Under the pieces are notes generated by a model that worked only from the letters and a program-made list of their open reading frames with translations, was not told the origin of the DNA and did not search any database. The position numbers and the translations under genes were made by a program. Shown piece after piece: positions 38,404 to 47,570 of a stretch of 64,000 bases of DNA. The DNA comes from Branchiostoma floridae (lineage: Eukaryota > Chordata > Leptocardii > Amphioxiformes > Branchiostomatidae), in assembly GCF_000003815.2 (NCBI RefSeq), contig NC_049986.1:3736352-3800351 (forward strand). The letters are read 5' to 3'. The first letter of the stretch is position 1, and every line of letters begins with the position of its first letter.

Positions 38404-40931
38404 TGTGTCACAGTGTGTGTACTTATGTCTTTCTTTAGAAGCTGATATTTACTTACTGTCACTGTGGCTGGTATATTGGGATTGTTGTTCAGAGGTCCGT
38501 ACTCTAGCTGTGGTGTGCTGTGTGTGTGTGTGTGTGTGTGTCTGTGTGTGTGTGTGTGTGTCTGTGTGTGTGTGTGTGTGTCTCTGTGTGTGTGTGTGTT
38601 TGTGTCTCTGTGTGTGTGTGTGTGTCTGTGTGTGTGTACTCATGTTTGTCTGTAGAAGCTGATGATATTTACTTACAGGCACTGTGGCTGGTATATTGGG
38701 ACTGTCATTCAGAGGTCCGTTCTCCGGCTGTGGGGAGTGGTTCTCTGTTAGTATCTGTCTCCTGCTGTTTTTATCCGACTTCTTGTTCCTTGCAGCAGGA
38801 GAGCTGGATGGTGTTTTCCTCTGTTGGAATTGTTTCAGCTATAACAAACAAACAAACAAAAAAGTTAAAACAATGCATACAAACCTTTTCTTTAACTCTA
38901 AGTATGCAAATCAAAAAGATAATCACGACATAAGATAATGAAGATGGTGGTGGTTTCATGTTTGCAGTTTTTTTGTCAAGCGCTTTCACCGCAAACTCAA
39001 AACCGTAGGTTCTTTTATGTGCAAAGATTTGCTACTTGACATATCTACCCACATATTTCTTACTTACTTACTAGTACTAGTTAAGGCCTACTGCCCATTC
39101 TTAACTGGGTATTGGCAAGGGACTAGATCCTTCCATCTTAGTTAAAGTTCAAGTTGCCCTTACGTCTGTGCAGATGCTTAGGGGTAGTGCCCATCTTCGT
39201 TTCTGTAGCTCTTGGGCCACACATTTGTGCAAGCCATTACAGCAGGAGGCTAGTGCTGAGTGCTCAGCAGAGAAAGCAGCATGTACCATTTTTCAAGTCT
39301 TTGGTATGACTTGGCCGGAGATCGAACTCAGGACCTACAACATGTACCGAATGCAAAGCCGAAACTTTACCCTGTCGACCGTTGCATCTTCCACATGTCA
39401 GGGATGAACAAGTCCATTAGCCCAAGTGAAAATGCTGATTGGACAAGTGCATGACCTACTTTACTTGTCCGATCGGACAAGTACTCTTTCGTCCCCAAGA
39501 TCTTATTTTGGACAGTACATTTCTCTTAAAATTGGGGCTTTGATAACCAGGGAACCCCCTAGAAAATAGATTTGTAACTAGTACATTACACAGACTGTCA
39601 GGCAGCATTGCTGATATTGGAGTTTATTAGATTTGATGGAAGTGATTTAACAAAATGTTCTTAAATTTCGGGCAAGTGAAAAGTTGGTTTTTTAGAAACT
39701 TGTCTAACCCTGCATGCACCTATGGAAAAAATCACACCTATCATGGAAAAATAGCCCCGGCTGCCCAATTGGGCACATACAGGAGGACATGTGCTTATCC
39801 TACCAACACTTTCACTTGCCCCCAGAAACTGGGCCAAGGGACTTGTCTAACTCTGATCGCATACGTGTCTTATGACATGAGGCATGCAAGCCTCGAGAGT
39901 ATCTGTAAGTGTACATGTAACTCGACAGCTTTGCAGGAACGCAACGTGGCAGCATATGGCATGGTTATACATATTAGTACACTGAACAACCCGTCACACC
40001 TAACTTTTGCACATCCATACGAGTAAAGATGCAAGTCTTAAAAACTATCAGTCAGTCCTAGAACATATCAGTCCTTGGCTGTTAAGTCACTTGAAGGCAT
40101 GACATTTTGCATTCTTGTTTTGAGCTGGTACTATACTAGTAAAAATTTGGATAGATGAGTTTGTACGTCCACCACTTTATAAGTCATTGTGTACAATACA
40201 TCATGCAAAGTCTGGCTATTTTCCTTCTGTCTTCAAGTCACATCAACTGCAGGTCTGTTTTCATTTTGGTAACACTAGCATCCCTGTAAAGGAAGGTAAC
40301 CTTTAGGTTCCAGACATTGATTATATCTTAAGTTACTAGTATCTGGCTTGGCAGGTGGCATGGCATTAACGACTGCCACGTGCTTAACAGACAGGACTAA
40401 AAAAAAAGACCACCCTACTAGTATGTTCCATGCATACACGGGACAACGGCAAAATTGCTCAAATTGAGTCATTTTTTTCTTAATTCCAACAGGTGTATGT
40501 AAATATTTATCTTTGACTTTCCAGACATGTTTACAAAATTACACCATAATCGATTTGACCATGAGACTACTTAAAACTACGAGATGCCAGAACACCTTGC
40601 TACTTAAAAGGTAAATCACCATTTGCCCGAAGGAAAACTGCTCGACACTATCATAGACTAGAACCTCTTTTGTAATTTGCGAAAGAAAATAATAAATTTT
40701 CACATGCGTTTTCTAAAAAAAAATATCGACTCCGCCAGTCACGCACGCAAGTTCCCGGTCCCGTAAACGGTAGTTAATGCACACCGAATTCAAATTGTAG
40801 CAAAAAATAAAACCCATAGCATCATCATACCCACATTATCGTCTTAAAAACTGCTGAAAATAGAAACATTTCTTAAGAAATACCTTTTTTCTGGCTGAAG
40901 CCAATTTTTCCTGTCGGCTGGCGTCGGCCAT
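15107..40931 (-). CDS. GOLGA2: GM130 / golgin subfamily A member 2, complete gene of 28 coding exons
   Basis: GM130 is a long coiled-coil tether on cis-Golgi membranes; it binds p115 at its N-terminus and GRASP65 at its C-terminus. Exons, 5' to 3': 40884-40931, 38677-38838, 37749-37807, 37352-37394, 36871-36989, 36103-36166, 33481-33549, 32692-32772, 32246-32347, 31510-31603, 30730-30836, 30106-30164, 29493-29553, 28246-28416, 27385-27492, 26810-26897, 26213-26358, 25630-25655, 24882-25074, 23190-23303, 22237-22395, 20160-20250, 19664-19716, 19040-19178, 18192-18362, 17329-17435, 16502-16688, 15107-15351. Together they give 3066 nt, or 1021 residues plus stop, with every phase consistent; human GM130 is about 1000 residues. 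Family matches include SSTESLRQ (exon 6), [10 protein letters not shown] (exon 10), [13 protein letters not shown] (exon 19), [16 protein letters not shown] (exons 25-26) and [15 protein letters not shown] (exon 28). The middle is Gln/Glu-rich coiled coil. There is no membrane segment. Confidence 0.96.
15483..15557. repeat. Partial TIR element ending in GTTTGACTGTA
   Basis: AAGAAGACCAC at the left mirrors GTGGTCTTCTT at 15529-15540, and the right end AAGTTTGACTGTA matches the TIR of the element at 9768-10253. The left terminus has decayed. Confidence 0.5.
16151..16468. mobile_element. Non-autonomous TIR element, CAGGG/CCCTG-type ends
   Basis: AGGGTTGGACAACTT at the left mirrors GGACTTGTCCAGCCCTG at the right. 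The interior repeats CTTGCCC/ACTTGTCC words. A relative lies at 39399-39855. No transposase is present. Confidence 0.6.
17772..18281. repeat. Exon 25 fragments and (TG)n microsatellites, GOLGA2 intron
   Basis: Two extra copies of part of exon 25 lie downstream in the intron: 18000-18085 ([14 protein letters not shown]... plus the GTGAGA donor) and about 17778-17823 ([11 protein letters not shown]). Long (TG)n tracts separate them at 17826-17974 and 18094-18180. The (CA)n strand sits just upstream of each copy, where a 3' splice site would be. Confidence 0.85.
18192..18362 (-). CDS. GOLGA2: GOLGA2 exon 25
   Basis: It encodes [18 protein letters not shown], then [20 protein letters not shown], then [10 protein letters not shown] with exon 26, the clearest GM130 match near the C-terminus. 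The donor G|gtgaga is in phase 1. Fragments of this exon recur at 18000-18085 and 17778-17823, each next to a (CA)n tract. Confidence 0.95.
19106..19565. repeat. Tandem ~130-bp array from the head of GOLGA2 exon 24
   Basis: The exon 24 acceptor and first ~70 nt recur at about 19235-19312, 19365-19442 and weakly 19515-19560, at roughly 130-bp spacing. TCCAGCTGT.GGATGGCTGCAGA is shared. The second copy keeps GTACTAACCTAC, so the acceptor survives; the third has lost it. Confidence 0.8.
19831..20136. mobile_element. TIR element with CAGGGCTCAAAATAC ends
   Basis: The left end CAGGGCTCAAAATAC mirrors the right end GTATTGCGAGCCCTG. The interior repeats ACCTGCACC words. The terminus type is shared with the elements at 20376-21851 and 37866-38163; CAGGG ends resemble hAT elements. 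Confidence 0.65.
20376..21851. mobile_element. 1.5-kb TIR element, hAT-like ends, nested inverted repeat
   Basis: Left CAGGCCTCAAACTTAAC mirrors right GTTAACTTCGAGCCCTG, and TGTCCC words line both ends. A second inverted pair (CCGCGGGCAGGCTTTTAGCTA near 20527 against TAGCTAAAGGCCTGCCGCGG near 21692) suggests one element inside another. ACATG borders both ends and could be part of a target-site duplication. No transposase ORF was found. Confidence 0.6.
22237..22395 (-). CDS. GOLGA2: GOLGA2 exon 21 (shortened relative to mammalian GM130)
   Basis: 53 codons from [14 protein letters not shown] to QRELASAQ. It aligns with the mammalian segment around ELKSQEAQSL and QTQLVDQLQQQEAQGK, but about 22-24 residues that in mammals include the HLQQYVAAYQQL block appear absent, judged against the mammalian sequence as I recall it. 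The exon head is tandemly repeated upstream (22395-22800). Confidence 0.88.
22395..22800. repeat. Tandem array from the head of GOLGA2 exon 21 (five extra copies)
   Basis: The acceptor TTACAG|GTGAAG recurs at about 22459, 22535, 22611, 22687 and 22772 besides the true exon at 22391. Spacing is 68-85 bp. Each copy reads VKSKE(Q/L)(Q/R)V and then runs into intron sequence or a stop, with no donor. Confidence 0.88.
23840..24881. repeat. ~85-90-bp array from the end of GOLGA2 exon 19
   Basis: About ten units carry CCTGTCTGCAG or a close variant, near 24006, 24090, 24186, 24271, 24360, 24447, 24533, 24625, 24715 and 24806, before the true exon end at 24894. On the minus strand each unit reads ctgcag|ACAGGCTTCATCAAAGTG|gtcagt or close to it. 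More decayed units lie farther from the exon (about 23910, 23850, 23515). Confidence 0.9.
24882..25074 (-). CDS. GOLGA2: GOLGA2 exon 19 (most conserved central coiled coil)
   Basis: 64 codons including [20 protein letters not shown], closely matching mammalian GM130. It is GC-rich relative to its introns. The last 18 nt (TGFIKV) and the donor are repeated about ten times in the following intron (24000-24880). Confidence 0.95.
25145..25358. mobile_element. TIR element with ~75-bp inverted ends
   Basis: TGAATAAAGAGACTCT at the left mirrors AGAGTCTCTTTATTCA at the right. Inside, GGTGACCATCTGTCACCTTC pairs with GAAGGTGACAGATGGTCACC. A half copy occurs near 17232-17305. Confidence 0.8.
25835..26260. 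repeat. Tandem ~134-bp array from the end of GOLGA2 exon 17
   Basis: The exon 17 tail (true donor at 26212) recurs with donor positions near 26077 and 25942, plus an older partial copy before that. The copies carry CTGCAG-TAA where the exon has CTGCAG-CAA, giving a stop. The copy at 25942 has also lost its GT donor. Confidence 0.85.
28140..28236. repeat. Partial copy of the GCATTTACAGTA-ended repeat
   Basis: It reads TTGGTGGTTTCAAGTTCG and ends GTTTCTGCATTTACAGTAA, just upstream of the exon 14 donor side. It is the same family as the elements at 89-450 and 30490-30681. Confidence 0.55.
28513..28846. mobile_element. TIR element with ~44-bp inverted ends
   Basis: AAGTTCTTTGGGTACAACC at the left mirrors GGTTGTGCACAAAGAACCTT at the right, and ACTTACTTCCAACGTTT mirrors AAACGTTGGAAGTAAGT. 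No coding capacity is seen. Confidence 0.75.
29621..30018. mobile_element. TIR element, family TAGGCCTAGG, copy 1
   Basis: TAGGCCTAGG, A-run, TGTTGTGTTTCCTGTTTC at the left mirrors GAAACAGGAAACACAACA, T-run, CCTAGGCCTTA at the right (~37-bp TIRs, ~400 bp). A second copy in the opposite orientation lies at 31772-32200 in another GOLGA2 intron. Confidence 0.85.
30490..30681. mobile_element. Short TIR element, family TACTGTAAATGCA
   Basis: TACTGTATATGCATTTAAG at the left mirrors CTGTATTTACAGTA at the right. The interior has two AAGTTCG/AAGTTCACGGTG blocks. It is the fullest copy of a family with at least six copies in the window. Confidence 0.7.
30958..31280. repeat. (TG)n-rich microsatellite
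   Basis: Imperfect TG/TGTGCA/TGTGAG repeats over about 320 bp in a GOLGA2 intron. All long ORFs here are low-complexity artefacts. Confidence 0.95.
31772..32200. mobile_element. TIR element, family TAGGCCTAGG, copy 2 (inverted)
   Basis: The ends TTAGGCCTAGAAAAAAATG and TTCTAGGCCTCA, plus the internal words GCTATGTGACTCCACTGCCC and CCTACCTACCGACCCTAA, match the reverse complement of copy 1. Confidence 0.85.
32816..32915. mobile_element. 100-bp TIR element with TA ends
   Basis: TACAGTCAAACCTGT at the left mirrors ACAGGTTTGACTGTA at the right. The termini are as in the element at 9768-10253, with a shorter interior (GTGGCC words). Confidence 0.8.
36818..36945. repeat. Short duplication of GOLGA2 exon 5 sequence
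   Basis: About 40 bp of exon 5 (ACTGTTAGAGTTGTTTGTAT..., 36903-36944) recurs 85 bp downstream in the intron (36818-36858) with few changes. The copy keeps the exon reading frame but has no donor of its own. Confidence 0.75.
37866..38163. mobile_element. TIR element with CAGGGCTCGAAAT end
   Basis: Left CCAGGGCTCGAAATACTGG mirrors right TGAATTTCCGGCCCTG. GTGCACCCA words line both ends. The termini are shared with the elements at 19831 and 20376. Confidence 0.65.
38265..38660. repeat. (TG)n tracts around a duplicated tail of GOLGA2 exon 2
   Basis: (TG)n at 38265-38410 and 38520-38640. Between them, 38420-38515 repeats the last ~50 nt of exon 2 and its donor (real copy 38677-38727). On the minus strand the copy reads [17 protein letters not shown] then gtaagt, in the same phase, preceded by CACCACAG. 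Confidence 0.85.
38677..38838 (-). CDS. GOLGA2: GOLGA2 exon 2 (p115-binding region with Thr25-Pro)
   Basis: 54 codons starting [20 protein letters not shown]. Aligned from the start codon, the mitotic CDK1 site Ser25-Pro of mammalian GM130 falls on Thr25-Pro26 here, with a second Ser29-Pro30. The 3' part of this exon and its donor are duplicated in the next intron (38398-38520). Confidence 0.93.
39080..39380 (-). repeat. Possible tRNA-derived SINE
   Basis: On the minus strand GAGTTCGATCTCCGGCC resembles a Pol III B box. The plus-strand GAGATCGAACTCAGGACCT is the usual look of such SINEs. Boundaries are uncertain. Confidence 0.35.
39399..39855. mobile_element. TIR element with CAGGGATGAACAAGTCC end
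   Basis: CAGGGATGAACAAGTCC at the left mirrors GGACTTGTCTAACTCTG at the right. Interior ACTTGTCC words resemble the element at 16151-16468. Confidence 0.55.
40884..40931 (-). CDS. GOLGA2: GOLGA2 exon 1 (start codon, basic N-terminus)
   Basis: It encodes [16 protein letters not shown], matching the family N-terminus (RQSKLAAAKKKL in human). The ATG at 40931 follows a UTR with no competing in-frame start seen. The donor AAG|gtattt ends in phase 0. With exon 2 it forms the basic p115-binding head. Confidence 0.95.
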
Positions 40932-41359
40932 TTTGGTTCCAACACGACAGATTTCCCAGCATGCTTTGCCAACAGAAGATCAAATGACTCTTTTAGACTA
41001 GTCCATTTTTATCCTAGGGACGACTAATTTTGTAAATTACAAAAAGGTTATTACAAAACGATCATTAGCATAAGACAGACAAAAACATTAAAGTGCACAA
41101 TTTTCAAATATCAAATAGTAACAGTTTCTCTCATATCTAAAGTTAAGACCCTAAATAATTACGGTTCCCTTCAACCAAAATGGAGCATTCCAAACCTGCT
41201 CAAAAAGTTTTCTCAATTTAATTTCATCCTGAACCAACTCAGAATCAAATTCAATACGTAGTTTTGAGTAATATTTGTCATCGAAAATAATTACGGTTTT
41301 CTTATTTTGTTAATATTTTCCTTTTTTTTGCAATAGCGTATTGCTACCCTAAGAATACA
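40932..41359. promoter_or_regulatory. Divergent promoter interval, GOLGA2 / C1orf53-like
   Basis: Only about 430-520 bp separate the GOLGA2 start codon (40931, leftward) from the first ATGs of the plus-strand gene (41360 or 41453). No obvious TATA pair or CpG-rich block was seen. A shared promoter is inferred from geometry. Confidence 0.5.
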
Positions 41360-41452
41360 ATGGAATATTCCATAATCCAAGAAGGCTATCACTTCCGGGT
41401 TTGCGTCATCAGCTGTTCATGTAGGTCAAAAGGTCCACAACAACAACAAATT

Positions 41453-43994
<2,542 letters not shown>

Positions 43995-44312
43995 AGTTTG
44001 GAGTTTCCTACTGGATCCAGACGACGTGTGAAATGTACTCCACAACTGTTGAACCTGCTCATACTCTAGGTTTCACACTACAAGGAATGTTTAAGTTACA
44101 GCACATTTCAGAGCTGAACCACACTGAACATGAATCATTCATGGAATAGGTGGCATAGAATATTTAAATCATGAACATGAACATTTTTTATAGAAAATCA
44201 CAACTTAGAAGATGGTCGAACCAAATACAATGCGTATGTAGTGATGATAATGATAAATTATCATATAGCCAGGCGCCGCGGACCAATCAGAAGGCCGCGT
44301 TCCACGTTGGTT

Positions 44313-44471
44313 ATGACGCCGTAACACGTAGATTCAGGCCAGGCAGGTGGGTATCGCTCCCCTGATTGGTCAGAATGAATCGACACCGGCACCGGTGTCG
44401 ATTTGCATCGACACGGGTGCCGGTGTTGATGCAAATCAACACCGGTGCCGTGTCTACGTGTTACGGCGTCA
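44313..44471. repeat. Nested hairpin element with ACCGG-rich core
   Basis: Outer arms ATGACGCCGTAACACGTAG and CTACGTGTTACGGCGTCAT are perfect. Inside, CGACACCGGCACCGGTGTCG and a second ACACGGGTGCCGGTGTTGATG block form further palindromes. Confidence 0.85.
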
Positions 44472-44773
44472 TGTGTCAGCAGAAAGGAATGCTTTGTACA
44501 GTGTGCAGTCCATGTTAGAGTTAATCCAAACATTATTACTGTTCACATTCCTTCAACTTTATTGAATATGTACACCTATAACTTAGGATTGAATAGCAAC
44601 ACACTTGTCCCAGCAGAAGGGAATTTGTCATTATGTCAAGCCTTGGAAGTCTTGAATAAAGGATGTATGTATTATAAAGGAATTTGTTGCTTAAATGGGT
44701 CAGTTTGTGTAGGCTATACGATAATAACGTTAATGCCCCGCCTTATCCTCGGTGTATATGGTGAGATAATCCC

Positions 44774-44873
44774 NNNNNNNNNNNNNNNNNNNNNNNNNNN
44801 NNNNNNNNNNNNNNNNNNNNNNNNNNNNNNNNNNNNNNNNNNNNNNNNNNNNNNNNNNNNNNNNNNNNNNNNN
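44774..44873. other. Assembly gap (100 N)
   Basis: One hundred undetermined bases, the usual placeholder length for a gap of unknown size. Confidence 1.
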
Positions 44874-45251
44874 GTACTATATTTAATTAAGGCAGTCCCA
44901 TAAAACACTTTTCCTAACATTGTAGTTTGTACCTGTTACAATTGTTGTGCAGTTAACTTTTACCTGCCTATTTTGATTGTAAATTTCATCATGAGCATTA
45001 ATGTTAATATCATTCAAATAGCCAGCCTCAGACAATCAAATCTTCCTGGAACGAAAATCTTAATCTTGGGGAGTTTGTCACACGGCATTACGGACTAGCT
45101 ACTGAAGGTCGCACCTTACAAGAACAACAGCTTGAGGCATTCTGTACAAGTTCCTGCCAAAAAAGTGACAATTTAAGTTATTCCCAGTACTTAAGGCTTG
45201 AGAGGAATGTATCAGCCAGCTGATAAACATTTAAGGTAAATCCGTTATGTA

Positions 45252-45475
45252 ACTTTAGTTCACCCTTATCCGTGGAGAAACCTATATCCGTTGTTTAAAA
45301 AAGGATATTCAGGGATCATGTCAAGTGGACTGACGGTGGTTTCAAACTGCAGTATTTTGAAAATATTACAGTTTGAAACCACCGTCAGTCGACTTAAAAT
45401 CGTTGAAAAATGATTCCCTCTTTTTTAAACAACAGATATAGGTTACAATACGTCGGATAAAGGTGAACCAACGTT
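45252..45475. mobile_element. Hairpin/MITE element, ~225 bp
   Basis: Long inverted arms: ATCCGTTGTTTAAAAAAGG against the right-hand TTTTTTAAACAACAGATATAG, and GACTGACGGTGGTTTCAAAC against GTTTGAAACCACCGTCAGTC. The spacer at the centre is only about 20 bp. Confidence 0.85.
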
Positions 45476-46149
45476 ATACATGTTATTATATTCTTTAATC
45501 GGGGTTGAATTCTGCAAGGATAGGCAATGTATTACTTTACTTAACTATTTATCGATTGTAATCATGTTTTACTTTATTTTATTATTTATCGATTATAATA
45601 AATTTTGCTCAGTTTGAAGAAGGGCATATATAGTACAAGCTTTTCATGCTTCTCCATCCTCCTGTACATGTTTTATCCAATGTTGTTGTCCAAAATAATA
45701 AACCAAAATAAAGAAAACAAGCGTAAATTGATGCGGAAGATTGTGACTTATTACCTGCTAAAAAAAAAGCAGGTATTGTTTTTGACAACAGCCATGTCGC
45801 ACCGGCTTTGCGTTTCTAGTATTGAGGTTTGTCACAGCATATATACTGTTAACATTTTGCGCGGTTGATAGTCATATGCATTTTATGGTTAGAACGTGTT
45901 TGATCCTTGGGATCTTTTTTTCGCGGTAGCTGTTTTGATTATTGATGTAATCATTTGAGAAATCCCCCCCCCCCCCTATTTCCTGGTATTGTAGAACAGC
46001 TGACCTATAGGCCGTGTGGTTTGGTAATTACTTATCTCCAAACAGATATGAAGTTATGTGCATGTCGTGTTGTCAGCTATTAATTTTGGGTCAACTTTTT
46101 ACAATGGTGTGCGTCTCAGGTATCCATTGTGAAGCTGTGTGGTTGTTTT

Positions 46150-47570
46150 CATTCGGTGGCGTTCGATTGAGACGCTGAAGGATTGCTGTCACCCAGGGTT
46201 GTTTTGATGCTGAACAGAGCCCTGGCAGCCTTTTTCTGCAGTGCTTTCATTGCTGTGGTGAAATTGCATCCGGCTGTAAACACCACTCCTAAATAACAGT
46301 AGGAAGAAACTATTTCTATGTTTTTGTTAAGTAAATGGAATTTGAGATTTGGAAACATATGTCCCTTTTTGTTAAATACAATTATTTTTGTCTAATTTAG
46401 GTTCACTGATAATTTCCATTTATTGCAGTAGCGACCTAGAGTATTTATTGCATTTTGAAGGCCAATTTGGCTAGTTGATAGTAGAACGAGGTCGTCAGCA
46501 TACAATAGACTTGATACGCTAGATGTATTTAACAGAGGTGCATCAAAATCTCCCGCATTCAGTTCACATACCAAGTCACTAACATACAGGTTAAACAGCG
46601 AAGGGCTTAGAACGCAACCCTGCCTAACTCCTATCTCGACAGGGAACTTTTCACTCAATCCTATGTTGGTTTTAACACTAGCTACGGATTGACTGTATAA
46701 GCTTTTTATCATATCAAAAAATCTGCCGGAAATGCCTTTTGATAGAATTTTTAATAGAAGGCCCTCCTGCCAAAATGAATTCAATGCTTTTGACAGATCC
46801 CCGAAGCAGAACAAATAGTTGTTTTCTTGATTGTGTGTATTTGGATATTAGGGTTTTCAGGACAAATATATTGTCTGATGTTCTGTAGTTTTTCCTGAAT
46901 CCAGCTTGGTTAGGTTTGAGTATTTCGTTTTCCTCGAGAAAAGAGGAGATTCTTCTGTTGAGTAAAGATGTAAATAGTTTTCCGAGACAACTAGAAATAG
47001 AGATGCTGCGGTAGTTGTTAGTGTCGTCTTTTCTTCCTGATTTGAATATGGGTACTATGTAGCTTTTTGACCAGGTTTGGGGGGATGTTCCACTTGAAAA
47101 AATGCGATTAAATAACTTAACAAGAGGTCGTAATAGTATGTAGTGTCCTGCTTTCAGCATTTCGTTAATTATCATGTCCTCGCCGCTCGCCTTTTTATTT
47201 TTGAGAGCCATTATTGAACAACTTATTTCTGACTCTGTGATTGGGTAATCTAAAGGACCTTGCTTAGTGTTGCGTTCATCTAATAAATTTAGTTTATTCT
47301 ATAATCTTCTTTTCAAATTCGGTGTCAAAATTTTGTTCCTCAATCCTACGTTTCTCATGCAACACTTTGAAATGATTTACCCAGGAATCGGATGGAATTT
47401 CTTCTTGGGGAGTGGAGTTAGTGTTCTTTAGTTGTTTCAGCAGATTCCAAAAGGCGGTTGGATTACTTTCCTGAAGATTTTGAAGTTGCATCAGACAGTC
47501 AGTTTCATAGTCTTTTTTTGCGCTTTCGTATCAGTTTGTTGTATTCAATAACAGTTTTAGCATACACCCT
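46150..47570 (-). pseudogene. Decayed non-LTR (LINE) reverse transcriptase, 5'-truncated
   Basis: Reading the minus strand, the segments are a linker (ESNPTAFWNLLKQLKNTN), fingers (KNKKASGEDMIINEMLK, then YRSISISSCLGKLF and NQAGFRKNYRTSDNIF), a motif A remnant (CFGDLSKALNSF), motif B (VRQGCVLSPSLFNLYVSDL), motif C (LLYADDLVLLS), and thumb words (SSYCYLGVVFTAG). This order is that of a CR1/Jockey-type LINE. It is dead: a stop/frameshift near 47290, a frameshift near 46825, and an in-frame TAG near 46390. No endonuclease domain is seen. Nearby DNA is repeat-rich, in keeping with an old insertion. Confidence 0.88.

Noticed and set aside
44445-44903. 152-aa ORF crossing undetermined bases
   Set aside because: It spans the 100-N gap; the sequence on either side has no recognisable domain. 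The ORF at 57949-58467 is rejected for the same reason.
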